Below are positions 35,245-43,911 of a stretch of 64,000 nucleotides of DNA, piece by piece (the first letter of the stretch is position 1; each line of letters opens with the position of its first letter). Source of the DNA: Virgibacillus_P tibetensis (GTDB taxonomy: Bacteria > Bacillota > Bacilli > Bacillales > Amphibacillaceae). The stretch is from contig NZ_JARZFX010000005.1 in assembly GCF_036026595.1 (NCBI RefSeq), forward strand, positions 62,001 through 126,000, given 5' to 3'. Both the position numbers and the translations under genes were made by a program. The notes beneath the pieces were generated by a model. It was not told where the DNA came from and made no database searches. It saw only the letters and a list, made by a program, of their open reading frames with translations.

Positions 35245-35271
35245 CTTTATTTCCTCCTATGTTTTCTTAGT

Positions 35272-35916
35272 TTATTTAGATAGTTTATTAAACCACACTG
35301 TAAAATCATTGTAGTTTTCTTTGGAAACAGTATGGCCAACAGGATAGGCGCTGAATGTTGAATTGGCTCCATGCTGTTTGTAAAAGGCTTCTGCATCAAG
35401 GCCCCATTCAAATGGAAGGACTTGATCATACTCACCGTGTGAAATGAATGCCGACACTTTATCTAACGGTCGAATGTCGTATTCTTCTTTTACAAAATCC
35501 GGAATATAGCCACTTAGCGCAATAATCCCTTTTATGCGTTTTCCGAGTCTCAGCCCAAGTGTCATGGACAAAATAGCTCCCTGGCTGAATCCCATCAAAT
35601 ATATTTCATCCGCATCAATTGGGTACTTTTCCTCCGCGTATTCAATAAAATTCTCTATTACATTTATAGCCCCTTCAAACCCGTCCCTTTGTGGCTTTCC
35701 GTACCCTTCAATGGTGAAAAAAGCATAACCCGGCGGCTGTTGAATAGGTCCTCTTATACTGAAAACAAAAAGTTCTCTTTCTATTCCCGAAACAAGGGGC
35801 ATCATATCCTGTTCGTTGCTTCCCATTCCGTGTAATAAGAAAATGACTGGATATTTCTTACCTGCTTCAATGATTTCTGGGCTGCGAAGTTCATAAATAA
35901 GCTGGTCTTTCATCAT
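35272..35916 (-). CDS. Alpha/beta hydrolase, phospholipase/carboxylesterase family (MhqD-like)
   Basis: A 214-aa serine hydrolase. The nucleophile is Ser111 in GFSQG, Asp164 is in GEYDQVLP, and His195 in GHTVS completes the triad; an HGMGSNEQD oxyanion loop is near residue 30. The closest functional analogue I recognise is B. subtilis MhqD, part of the methylhydroquinone-resistance regulon. The start is the ATG seven bases after AAGGGGGGG; a longer in-frame extension lacks a ribosome-binding site. It is the first gene of an operon with the DoxX protein. Confidence 0.87.
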   Translation of the reverse strand: MMKDQLIYELRSPEIIEAGKKYPVIFLLHGMGSNEQDMMPLVSGIERELFVFSIRGPIQQPPGYAFFTIEGYGKPQRDGFEGAINVIENFIEYAEEKYPIDADEIYLMGFSQGAILSMTLGLRLGKRIKGIIALSGYIPDFVKEEYDIRPLDKVSAFISHGEYDQVLPFEWGLDAEAFYKQHGANSTFSAYPVGHTVSKENYNDFTVWFNKLSK

Positions 35917-36309
35917 TATCGAACCCCCCCTTTTATATTCTATTAGATACATTATATTCATACAGGTAAACAAGATTAGGAAAAAAAAATCATACTTCGC
36001 TTTTCAATTGGTTTCCAACAGAAAAATGGTTTTTCGAAACCTCATTAACCAGAACACAGATGCTTCTACTGAAATATTCAATGACTATTGTAAAGTACTT
36101 GCTACAACATGCATACATTGTTCAGTTGTTTCATCATCTCTGTCTTCCAGCTTAGCATGCATATAATGTACATCTTTTTTCTTTATTTAACGAATAAAGT
36201 ATCCCTTTACGAATATTTATTCTTTATAACATAACATCATTTCATAGATAACGTCAACCAAATTATGTTACTATATAGTCTAATAAACAATATTTTTGGA
36301 GGGATGAAC

Positions 36310-36840
36310 GTGGAAATCGGCTCAAAAATACGAGCTATACGTAAAAGAAAGAAAATAACGATTGCACTAATGAGCGAACAAACAGGGCTGTCTAAAGGGT
36401 TCATCAGCAACATCGAAAATGACAATACTTCTCCCTCCCTCAATACATTGCAAGTGATCGCAAGCTTTCTGGACGTTCCGCTACCCTACTTGCTTCTTGA
36501 AAAAAAGCAACACATGAAAGTTGTGAGGAAAGCTGAACGAGTGTATACAACGTTTAATGACATAAAAATAGAACATCTTACTTCCCAAAGTGGTCTTCGG
36601 ATGATGCACGTTGAATTACCATCCGGTGCATCGACCGGCGAAGCGATTACTCACGAAGGTGAAGAGACCCATGTCGTTCTTAAAGGCACCATCCTTGCTG
36701 AACAAGGTGAAGACTCTGTCATAGTAGAAGAAGGCGATTCATTCAGTTGGAATGCAAGTGTGCCCCACTATGTTAAAAACATTGGAGAAAATAATGCCGT
36801 CTTACTTATTGCTGTCTACTCCGAAGAAAGCAATAAATGA
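36310..36840 (+). CDS. XRE-family transcriptional regulator with C-terminal cupin domain
   Basis: A 176-aa regulator. Residues 1-65 form a Cro/cI-type helix-turn-helix (IGSKIRAIRKRKKITIALM with GLSKGFISNIENDNTSPSL). Residues 90-170 form a small-molecule-binding cupin barrel (HEGEETHVVLKGTILAEQGE and EGDSFSWNASVPHYVKN). The ligand is unknown. A GTG start is used, six bases after GGAGGG; an ATG inside that spacer is too close to serve. It is divergent from the MhqD-like operon, so it may control that operon (inference). Confidence 0.88.
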   Translation: MEIGSKIRAIRKRKKITIALMSEQTGLSKGFISNIENDNTSPSLNTLQVIASFLDVPLPYLLLEKKQHMKVVRKAERVYTTFNDIKIEHLTSQSGLRMMHVELPSGASTGEAITHEGEETHVVLKGTILAEQGEDSVIVEEGDSFSWNASVPHYVKNIGENNAVLLIAVYSEESNK

Positions 36841-36895
36841 TAGATAATAGGCATTATCTTATAAACCTATAAATTTAATGATAACCAAACACAAA

Positions 36896-36935
36896 GCACC
36901 AATGGAAAAACCAAGTTCCCATTGGTATTTTGTGT
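36896..36935 (+). terminator. Terminator of the XRE-cupin regulator
   Basis: Stem ACCAATGG / CCATTGGT followed by ATTTTGTG, 57 bp after the stop. A second hairpin (CCCAGAGTCA / TGACTCTGGG, 37003-37031) lies further on and may serve the convergent gene. Confidence 0.6.
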
Positions 36936-37123
36936 TTGCCATTTTAACTAACCCAATCGGTAGAACCAGATGTAAATATGATTAATCATCTATTTTACGG
37001 TTGCCCCAGAGTCAATATGTATGACTCTGGGAGCTAGGTTTATTAGATTCGTTTTAATTCTCTACTGAATTCCTCATCAACATTCGAGATAACTCACAAA
37101 TAATAATTGAAGTCATGTATCTA

Positions 37124-37756
37124 TTACTCACCTACAACAGTAAATCTTTCGTTAACATGTTTCGCATTCTCCACTTCATCCACAACTGCAATGGCATAGT
37201 CAGCATAGCTGATATAGCTTTCACCCTTTGAATTCACAAGAAGGACATCATCCCCAGCTTTATAAGTGCCTGTTCTTTTTCCTTCTGCATCAAATAAAGC
37301 GGAAGGGCTGATAAAGGTCCATGTTAAGCCGGTTGTTTCCTGTAACTCTTTTAAGTTTCGTTCCTGGCCTTTTGCAGTTGGTTTAAATACGTCTGGAAAA
37401 TCTGGAGTGTCAATTACTCGAACTGTTCTACTTTCATCAACAAATAGACTACCTGCTCCTCCGACTACGATTAATCTTGTATCTGTTCCTTTTAAAATAT
37501 CTATTAGGGAATGACCTGCATCGACATGTGCTTGCTCTTCACCTAGGGGAGCTCCAAAAGCGTTTACGACTACATCAAATTGGTTAAGATCCTCTGTTAC
37601 CAGATCAAGAATATTTTTTTCAATGACTGGGACATTCTGGTCTTCTAATTTCGATAAGTTCCTTACGATAGCTGTTACTTGATGACCCCGGTTAGCTGCT
37701 TCCTTTAAAATTAAATTACCCGCTTTACCACTTGCTCCGACAATTCCTATTTTCAT
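37124..37756 (-). CDS. NAD(P)-binding oxidoreductase (NmrA/atypical SDR)
   Basis: A 210-aa Rossmann-fold protein with the dinucleotide motif MKIGIVGASGKAGNLI at the N-terminus. VVNAFGAP and LIVVGGAGSLFVDES are strand-loop motifs of atypical SDRs of the YwnB/NmrA-like group. Relatives act as NAD(P)H-dependent reductases or redox sensors. The chosen ATG follows GGAGG; the longer frame would place that site inside the gene. It is monocistronic and near other electrophile-stress genes. Substrate unknown. Confidence 0.86.
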   Translation of the reverse strand: MKIGIVGASGKAGNLILKEAANRGHQVTAIVRNLSKLEDQNVPVIEKNILDLVTEDLNQFDVVVNAFGAPLGEEQAHVDAGHSLIDILKGTDTRLIVVGGAGSLFVDESRTVRVIDTPDFPDVFKPTAKGQERNLKELQETTGLTWTFISPSALFDAEGKRTGTYKAGDDVLLVNSKGESYISYADYAIAVVDEVENAKHVNERFTVVGE

Positions 37757-37864
37757 ATTTATCCATCCTCCATTTAATTTTTCAAAGTAATATTTCACTC
37801 ATTCCGGTTTCCTTCTTTGTTGATTGGTTACCTATTATTTGAAAAACTCATGTTTTGCACCTTT

Positions 37865-38932
37865 TTATTTATTTTGGCCGATTGCTTTTTTTAACATTGG
37901 TACAACTTCAGTTGCTAGTAATTCTATATTTTTCTCCACCTTGTGAAATGGAACTCCACCAATATCAATTTGTGCTAGAAAACGTGTATGTCCATACAAT
38001 TCATGTTGATGCAGGATCTTCTCCACAACTTGTTCTGGACTTCCAACAAACAGCGCTGTTCGCGGACTAGCCACTTGTTCAAAATCATCTCGGGACATTT
38101 TTGTCCCCATTCCGCGTTGGCGATTGACGTAATTCCAATAATTAGCGTAATACGGATAAAACTCATCCTTTGCCTCTTCTGTTGTTTTTGCAAGATAGGC
38201 ATGTCCAGTAACACCGACATTTAATTTATCCGGTGAATGCCCAGCCTCCAAACCTGCACTTCGATATATATCAACAAGTGGCTTAAATCTCATTGGATCG
38301 CCACCCAATATGGCTAAGGCCATACCAACTCCCAGTCTCCCTGCACGAGCAGCACTTTCAGGTGTCCCTCCAACTCCAATCCAAATTGGTAGTTGTTTTT
38401 GTACTGGTCGAGGAGCGATTTCTGCATCCCTTAATGATGAACGAAACTTTCCATTCCAAGAAACAATTTCGTTTTCATTCAGCTTTAAAAGTAAATCCAT
38501 ATGCTCACTAAAAAGCTCATTATAATCTTTCGTGCTATATCCAAAAAGTGGAAAAGATTCGATGAAAGCTCCCCGACCAGCTAAAATTTCGGCACGACCA
38601 CCTGAAATTAGATCTAATGTAGCAAAATCTTCATATAATCGAACCGGGTCAAGCGTGCTTAATACACTTGTTGTACTTGTTAATTTAATGCGCTTTGTTG
38701 CATGTGCAATTGCAGATAATACCACTGCCGGAGAGGAAACAGCATAATCTAACCGGTGATGTTCCCCTACCCCGAATATATCGAGCCCTGCTTCGTCAGC
38801 CAGTTTTGCTGCCTCAATGATTTCATCCATTCTTTGCTTAGTACTTATCGTTTTTCCGGTAAAGGGGTCTGGACCTATATCTGCAAGTGTATATATTCCT
38901 ACTTCAATACCATTTTGTTTTATTGCAGACAA
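37865..38932 (-). CDS. LLM-class flavin-dependent oxidoreductase (luciferase-like)
   Basis: A 355-aa TIM-barrel monooxygenase of the bacterial luciferase-like superfamily, using FMNH2 or F420-type chemistry; FMN is expected in Bacillaceae. Motifs include DIFGVGEHHRLDYAVSSPAV near residue 55, DLISGGRAEILAGRGAF and IWIGVGGTPESAARAGRLG. A TTG start follows GGGAGAG by six bases. It is the third gene of a catD'-catE-LLM operon, which suggests it attacks aromatic or quinone compounds, though the substrate is not known. Confidence 0.88.
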   Translation of the reverse strand: MSAIKQNGIEVGIYTLADIGPDPFTGKTISTKQRMDEIIEAAKLADEAGLDIFGVGEHHRLDYAVSSPAVVLSAIAHATKRIKLTSTTSVLSTLDPVRLYEDFATLDLISGGRAEILAGRGAFIESFPLFGYSTKDYNELFSEHMDLLLKLNENEIVSWNGKFRSSLRDAEIAPRPVQKQLPIWIGVGGTPESAARAGRLGVGMALAILGGDPMRFKPLVDIYRSAGLEAGHSPDKLNVGVTGHAYLAKTTEEAKDEFYPYYANYWNYVNRQRGMGTKMSRDDFEQVASPRTALFVGSPEQVVEKILHQHELYGHTRFLAQIDIGGVPFHKVEKNIELLATEVVPMLKKAIGQNK

Positions 38933-38947
38933 TGCTATCTCTCCCTT

Positions 38948-39799
38948 TTAAACAGCTAACTCAATACGATTTCCAGATGGGTCATACGTAGTAAGTCTTC
39001 CGTCATTTTCTGTTACTGATACTCCAATTTTCTGCAAGTTATCAATCGTTTCTTTGATTGCTTCTTCATTAGGCAAAATGAGTGTGAAAGATTCCATACC
39101 AACACTATTCTCTGGTGGCTTTGGAGCTCCTACCCCATTCCAAGTGTTCACCCCAATATGATGATGATACTTCCCTGTTGAAAGGAATAATGCCTGTGCC
39201 CCGTAGCGATTAACCACATCAAATCCAAGGCCTTGTACATAGAATTCTTCTGTTTTTCTTAGCTCGGAAACATGTAAATGAATGTGTCCCATTAGCGTAC
39301 CTTCAGGCATTCCTTTCCATAAACTTCCTGGCACAATATTCTCAAGTAGTCTTTCAAAATCCAATGGGTCCACTGCCATAGCTACTGCTTCCCCATTCCA
39401 ATTCCATTCAGAAGGATCACGGTCGATATAAATTTCAATCTCGTTGCCATCCGGGTCATGTAAATATAGTGCTTCACTTACAAGATGATCCGATGATCCG
39501 AAACGGATACCTTTTTCTGTTAAATGGACGACGATATTAGCTAAATCTGTTTTTTCAGGTAAAAGTAGAGCAAAATGATATAATCCCGTAGTTCTTCCTT
39601 GTTTCGGTATCACGTTTTCTGGTTGTTCCAGTGATAGGATACTTGTCTTCCCATCTGTAGTGAGTTTTGTTGTCGATGATGTTTGTTCTAATATATCGAA
39701 TCCGATTATTTCTTGATAATACTGCAAAGATCTTTCTAAATTCTCTACCTTTATGTTGACATGACCAACAAATGTCGTTGGTTTACTATGGAATCCCAT
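38948..39799 (-). CDS. catE: Catechol 2,3-dioxygenase-like VOC protein (CatE-like)
   Basis: A 283-aa extradiol dioxygenase with two vicinal-oxygen-chelate modules (residues about 5-125 and 165-283). Expected metal ligands are the His in HIHLHVSEL, the His in KYHHHIGVNTW and the Glu in DPSGNRIELAV. B. subtilis CatE (YfiE) opens catechol rings and is encoded with the DoxX protein CatD under the HxlR-type repressor CatR. Here the same three-part arrangement exists, with catD broken and a CatR-type regulator divergent. AGGAGG precedes the ATG. Confidence 0.9.
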   Translation of the reverse strand: MGFHSKPTTFVGHVNIKVENLERSLQYYQEIIGFDILEQTSSTTKLTTDGKTSILSLEQPENVIPKQGRTTGLYHFALLLPEKTDLANIVVHLTEKGIRFGSSDHLVSEALYLHDPDGNEIEIYIDRDPSEWNWNGEAVAMAVDPLDFERLLENIVPGSLWKGMPEGTLMGHIHLHVSELRKTEEFYVQGLGFDVVNRYGAQALFLSTGKYHHHIGVNTWNGVGAPKPPENSVGMESFTLILPNEEAIKETIDNLQKIGVSVTENDGRLTTYDPSGNRIELAV

Positions 39800-39809
39800 A
39801 TTATTCCTC

Positions 39810-40191
39810 CTAGTTTTTATTCGCGTTGAATAGTTTGTAATCTAATGATATGACCGACTTAGTCGCTGAAATAAAAAAGATCGACATTGCTAGTAATGCT
39901 AATTCAAGTTCATAACCTGCCATTTGACCATTGCCAAGGAAACCAGCTGGAAGTCTTGCTGTAATAATAGCTCCTATCATGATTAGTGCAAACAACAAGG
40001 CAATGATCTTTGTTCCAATTCCTAGAATTAATGCAATTCCTCCTACTACTTCTATAATAGCAACAGCATAGGACAGAAATCCAGGAATCCCAAGGCTGTT
40101 AAACTTTCGTATTTGAAGTTCCACCATGGATGAAGAATGTAAGACCTAATATTCTTCTTAAAATAACTTTCCCTATTTCTTGTTTATACAT
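39810..40191 (-). pseudogene. catD: Frameshifted DoxX-family gene (catD-like)
   Basis: ATG 40191 opens MYKQEIGKVILRRILGLTFF then IHGGTSNTKV and a stop. The downstream frame continues with FNSLGIPGFLSYAVAIIEVV and the rest of a normal DoxX protein to 39810. Compared with the intact paralogue at 34.8 kb, about ten codons around HGxxKFQGG are missing and the frame changes. A shorter frame starting at 40127 remains open but lacks the first membrane helix and any ribosome-binding site. Its position before catE matches catDE of B. subtilis. Confidence 0.75.
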
Positions 40192-40329
40192 TTATTTTCT
40201 CTTCTTTTATCATTTGATTACTTTATGTAACTAAGTTTATGTTTGTAATAGAGTAATGTCAAGTACTTAATTTTACTTTTATAATCTAATTACATTTTGT
40301 GGTATACTATACATAAGAGGTGAATGTAA

Positions 40330-40662
40330 ATGACACAACCAACGATCTGTCCAAAGTTTGAAAAAGCCATTTCCCTACTAAGTCAAAGGTGGACGGCATT
40401 AGTAATTTACCAATTATTACTGGGTACACAACGTTTTAGTGGAATTCAATCATCTATTGGCATAAGTGGAAAAGTATTATCGGACCGTTTAAAGGAATTA
40501 GAACAACAAGATATAGTAAAACGTGTAGTTATACCCGTAACACCAGTCATTATTGAATACTCCTTAACAGATAAAGGACATTCGATGGAACCAATACTGA
40601 GAACAATCGAGAACTGGTCTCAGGCTTGGGTTGAACCAGAATCTGAGTTATCAGCAGATTAG
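40330..40662 (+). CDS. HxlR/DUF24-family redox-sensing repressor (CatR/YodB-like)
   Basis: A 110-aa winged-helix regulator. A single cysteine near residue 7 in TICPKFEKAI matches the conserved N-terminal redox Cys of YodB and CatR, which sense quinones and diamide by thiol modification. LSQRWTALVIYQLLLG and RFSGIQSSI with SDRLKELEQQ form the helix-turn-helix. It is divergent from the catD'-catE-LLM operon, as expected for its repressor. A TATACT -10 element sits just upstream; AGAGGTGAA precedes the ATG. Confidence 0.9.
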   Translation: MTQPTICPKFEKAISLLSQRWTALVIYQLLLGTQRFSGIQSSIGISGKVLSDRLKELEQQDIVKRVVIPVTPVIIEYSLTDKGHSMEPILRTIENWSQAWVEPESELSAD

Positions 40663-40835
40663 TTTTTAGTAAAGTTTGTACAAAACGAGGAAGGGTTGTC
40701 CTCCAAAATCGCTTTCACTGATTTGTGGGACAAGCCTTTTACATAAGATAATTAGCTCTAGACATAAATAGCCACGTCCAGATCCGGTGCCCAGCAGCTA
40801 TAGCAAACGGGCGCTTCTGCTTTTGATTTCGTATC

Positions 40836-41190
40836 TTAGTTTTTATTTAGATTATCGTTTATTACATTTAATTCTTCTTTAGATAGACGAATTTCACTTG
40901 CTTGAGTGTTTTCACGTATACGCTCTTTCCGTTTCCCACCTGGGATTACTGCATCAACACCTTCTTGAGAAATAAACCATGTTAGTGCTAAATTCGGTAA
41001 CGTCGTATTTTTGCCTGCAGCATAATCCTTTAATGCATCTACTTTATCAAGTGTATGGAGAATTATTCACCTTGGAATAATGGAACAGACTGACGCCAAT
41101 CCCCGGCACTTAGTTTAGACTCTTTGGTGAATCCTCCACCGAGTAATCCAAAAGCTAATGGACCAAATTTACTTATAGGATTTTCAAATA
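40836..41190 (-). pseudogene. C-terminal relic of an aldo/keto reductase
   Basis: Minus-strand fragments read SKFGPLAFGLLGGGFTKES, LSAGDWRQSVPLFQ and, after a frame change, KVDALKDYAAGKNTTLPNLA with WFISQEGVDAVIPGGKRKER to a normal-looking end. This is the C-terminal third of an aldo/keto reductase, including the NADP-binding IPG/RxxxxxxN region. The N-terminal two thirds, with the catalytic Tyr and Lys, are missing. Confidence 0.78.
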
Positions 41191-41343
41191 ATAAAACCAG
41201 TTCAATTTTTTGATTCTAAAAAAATAAACATCTATACTTTTAAGGACGAGACGATCGAAATGGTCATACTTGCCTAAAATGGAATGCAGGTTATAGAACC
41301 AATAGAAATCCTCGTTAACATCTAGCATTTGGAGGTAAACAAA

Positions 41344-41898
41344 ATGAAAGTAGTAGCAATAGTAGGAAGTATTCGTAAAGACTCCTATAATTTACAACTA
41401 GCAAAACATGTTCAGAAACGTTATGCAGATCAATTAGAAGTGGAGATTTTAGACTTAGCTCCCCTACCAATGTACAATCAAGACATCGAATTAAATGCAC
41501 CGCAGGAAGTTCTTGATTTCAAAGCGAAAGTTAATGAAGCAGATGCAGTTCTGTGGGTAACACCTGAGTACAATTCAACGATTCCGGGTGTATTAGGAAA
41601 TGCGATTGACTGGTTAAGCCGAGTAGAAAAAGTAATGAATGGTAAACCATCTATTATTATGGGTTCTTCTATGGGAATTTTAGGTTCAGTGAAAGCACAG
41701 ATGCACCTGCGAGATATCCTCTTTGCGAGCGGATTAAATTCTCCAGTTCTTGGCGGGAATGAAGTATATATAGGTGCAGCACATGAGAAATTTGACGCTG
41801 AAGGAAACTTAACAGACGAAGCAACCATCGCCTTTTTAGATGATGTCATTGCAAACTTCCAAGAATGGACAAAACCATACGTTAAACAATATGTATAA
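41344..41898 (+). CDS. NADPH-dependent FMN reductase / azoreductase-like flavoprotein
   Basis: A 184-aa flavodoxin-like quinone/FMN reductase. The FMN phosphate loop GSIRKDSYNLQLAKHV is near residue 9, and PEYNSTIPGVLGNAIDWLSR near residue 75 is the family signature. It uses NAD(P)H to reduce FMN, quinones or azo compounds by two electrons, in keeping with the electrophile-response genes around it. GGAGGT precedes the ATG; the upstream in-frame TTG overlaps that site. A terminator follows at once. Confidence 0.9.
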   Translation: MKVVAIVGSIRKDSYNLQLAKHVQKRYADQLEVEILDLAPLPMYNQDIELNAPQEVLDFKAKVNEADAVLWVTPEYNSTIPGVLGNAIDWLSRVEKVMNGKPSIIMGSSMGILGSVKAQMHLRDILFASGLNSPVLGGNEVYIGAAHEKFDAEGNLTDEATIAFLDDVIANFQEWTKPYVKQYV

Positions 41899-41906
41899 TT
41901 TAATAG

Positions 41907-41941
41907 ACACCTCTTCAATCTTATGAAGAGGTGTTTTAAAA
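41907..41941 (+). terminator. Terminator of the FMN reductase gene
   Basis: 11-bp stem ACACCTCTTCA / TGAAGAGGTGT followed by TTTTAAA. Confidence 0.88.
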
Positions 41942-42167
41942 AGGAGAATTTAAATGAAGGGTAACTATCAAAATTTATTTCAAGATAGCGCCATATAGTG
42001 GAATAGTCCGTTTCCATCCTTAATTTCCCTCGCTGTGCCAATTTGTAATGCATTCTATTATAACTTAGATTTAACTCTACATATGTAAAGTATACAAAAA
42101 TAGGGAGAGAAATGTTATTGTACCATTTTCTCTCCCTATTACTTTCAAGTAATATTATAACAAGTCT

Positions 42168-42467
42168 TTAATTAAATTTAGGTGTGCGACTAAAGACCTT
42201 TCTTACCATCGGCTCAAAAAACTCCACTGGTAAATACTCGAAGTCGGGGTCAAAGCTATTCTGATCGTAATTTTCACAGAAATTCACACATACTTCATAA
42301 AAAGGGTTGTCTTTGTAGATATCTCGAGCATTTTTATCTGCTTCTGACATATGATCCATATAATGTTGCTGAAATACACCATGGTGTTTCACAATCCATG
42401 TTGCCTTTTCAGAAACAAATGGCTTGAGGATAGCCGCAACCATTTCACCATGAGTATGTGGTGCCAA
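42168..42467 (-). pseudogene. C-terminal relic of an HD-domain phosphohydrolase-like protein
   Basis: The last 100 codons of the open frame read HGEMVAAILKPFVSEKATWI, VKHHGVFQQHY and NFCENYDQNSFDPDFEYLPV. They contain the second-half HxxH residues of HD-domain proteins, but the N-terminal half with the HD pair is absent. Upstream the frame runs into the end of a transporter relic, so the junction at about 42467 is a deletion or recombination point. Confidence 0.6.
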
Positions 42468-42835
42468 CATATAAGCAATATAAAGATTAAAGGGATTGAC
42501 GTAACAACGGCAGCTGTCTTTATGGTATTCAAAGGAGCATCGATAAAAATTATAGTTAACGGTACTAAAACAACGACCAAACATCACAATAATCTATGAA
42601 AAGGAGCAGAGTCCCCATGGTCTTTAAGTCCTTTTGTAGCAGTTGCTGCTAGTGTATATGACGCATGTAGATTAGCAAGAGTACCAAAAGAATAAAATAA
42701 ACACCCCTGATAAAGGCAATGTGTTTAAGACATCAATAATTGCTTGATTTCCTCCATCAACACTTAGGATCCCTGCTACATCAACGATTCCACGAATATC
42801 TGCGTCCATTTTACTTCTATAGTCTTCATGCGTCC
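42468..42835 (-). pseudogene. Relic of a BCCT-family (betaine/choline/carnitine) transporter
   Basis: Fragments on the minus strand, in different frames, read DYRSKMDADIRGIVDVAGIL, GNQAIIDVLNTLPLSGVFIL, HASYTLAATATKGL and LNTIKTAAVVTSIPLIFIL. Order and content fit the last four helices of BCCT carriers (the S-A-S/T-Y-x-L-x-x-x-T-x-x-G stretch and the QTA-x-x-x-x-x-P end). Stops and frameshifts interrupt every piece. It abuts pseI. Confidence 0.55.
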
Positions 42836-42861
42836 CTGTTTGCGGAAGACACTAGGAACAA

Positions 42862-43911
42862 TTATATTATATCCCAAGTAATAGCTGTTCCCTGTTCCAC
42901 ATCCTGGTTAACTTCCCTACCCAATAAAACATCATAATATTTTGGCGGGAGACCGTATCCGGGACGAATTGCTTTTAAATTATCTTTTGTAAATGCATCA
43001 CCCTTTTTCATATCTTTCATTACATATAAAGAACGACGGTATTTTTTGGAGGATTCCTCTTCCTTTGTGGCGCCATAATGAATACTTCCAAGCGCTTGCC
43101 ACGCTCTTTTTGTTTCCGTTATCATAGTTTGCATTTCTTCTGGTTCCAGGGAAAATCCAGCATCCACGCCGCCATCGCTCCGGGAAAGTGTAAGATGCTT
43201 CTCAATAGTGGTTGCACCAAGTGCGACGCTAGCAACTGCAACCCCGCTCCCCATCGTATGGTCAGATAGCCCAACCTGACATTGGAATAGATCTTTCATA
43301 TGAGGAATTGTTAAGATATTGGTGTTTTCTGGTGAGGCTGGGTATGTGCTGGTACACTTAAGCAAGATTAAATCCTGGCAGCCTGCTTCTCGTGCAGTGT
43401 TAACTGTTTCTTCTATCTCCGCTGCAGAACACATTCCGGTTGAGATGATCATTGGTTTCTTTGTTTGGGCAACCTTTCGTATCAGGGGTAAATCCGTACA
43501 TTCAAACGAGGCTATTTTATAGCAAGGAGTATTCAATGATTCCAAGAAATTCACCGCTGTTTCATCAAACGGGGTGCTGAAACCTATCATTCCTAATTTT
43601 CTGCAACGGTCGAATATAGGCTGATGCCATTCCCATGGCGTATAGGCTTCCTGGTACAGGTCGAATAACGTTTTATTCTTCCAGGGGCTTTTCGAATCCC
43701 CAATTATAAATTCCTCTCTCGAATTGTTTAATGTCATTGTTTCAGCAGTGTAGGTTTGAATTTTTAAAGCATCGGCTCCTGCTTTCGCTGCCACTTCCAC
43801 AATATCCAGCGCTCGTTCAAGTGAATGATTATGATTACCCGACATCTCCGCGATAATAAACGGTGGATGGCCCGGACCGATTTGCCGGTTTTCCAGCTCA
43901 ATCTCTTTCAT
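42862..43911 (-). CDS. pseI: Pseudaminic acid synthase (NeuB/PseI/SpsE family)
   Basis: A 349-aa protein that condenses a 2,4-diacetamido hexose with phosphoenolpyruvate. The N-terminal TIM barrel carries IAEMSGNHNHSLERALDIV, KIQTYTAETMT, KIASFECTDLPLI and GLSDHTMGSGVAVASVALGA. The C-terminal 60 residues form the SAF antifreeze-like domain (RRSLYVMKDMKKGDAFTKDN). SDHT-MG-xx favours PseI over NeuB. It overlaps the end of pseH by 14 bases and is the last gene of the operon, abutting the transporter relic. Confidence 0.92.
   Translation of the reverse strand: MKEIELENRQIGPGHPPFIIAEMSGNHNHSLERALDIVEVAAKAGADALKIQTYTAETMTLNNSREEFIIGDSKSPWKNKTLFDLYQEAYTPWEWHQPIFDRCRKLGMIGFSTPFDETAVNFLESLNTPCYKIASFECTDLPLIRKVAQTKKPMIISTGMCSAAEIEETVNTAREAGCQDLILLKCTSTYPASPENTNILTIPHMKDLFQCQVGLSDHTMGSGVAVASVALGATTIEKHLTLSRSDGGVDAGFSLEPEEMQTMITETKRAWQALGSIHYGATKEEESSKKYRRSLYVMKDMKKGDAFTKDNLKAIRPGYGLPPKYYDVLLGREVNQDVEQGTAITWDII

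Noticed and set aside
41955..41999. 14-codon frame MKGNYQNLFQDSAI after AAAAGGAG
   Set aside because: The start resembles that of NADH:flavin oxidoreductases, but it stops at once and nothing recognisable follows; too little to call even a relic.
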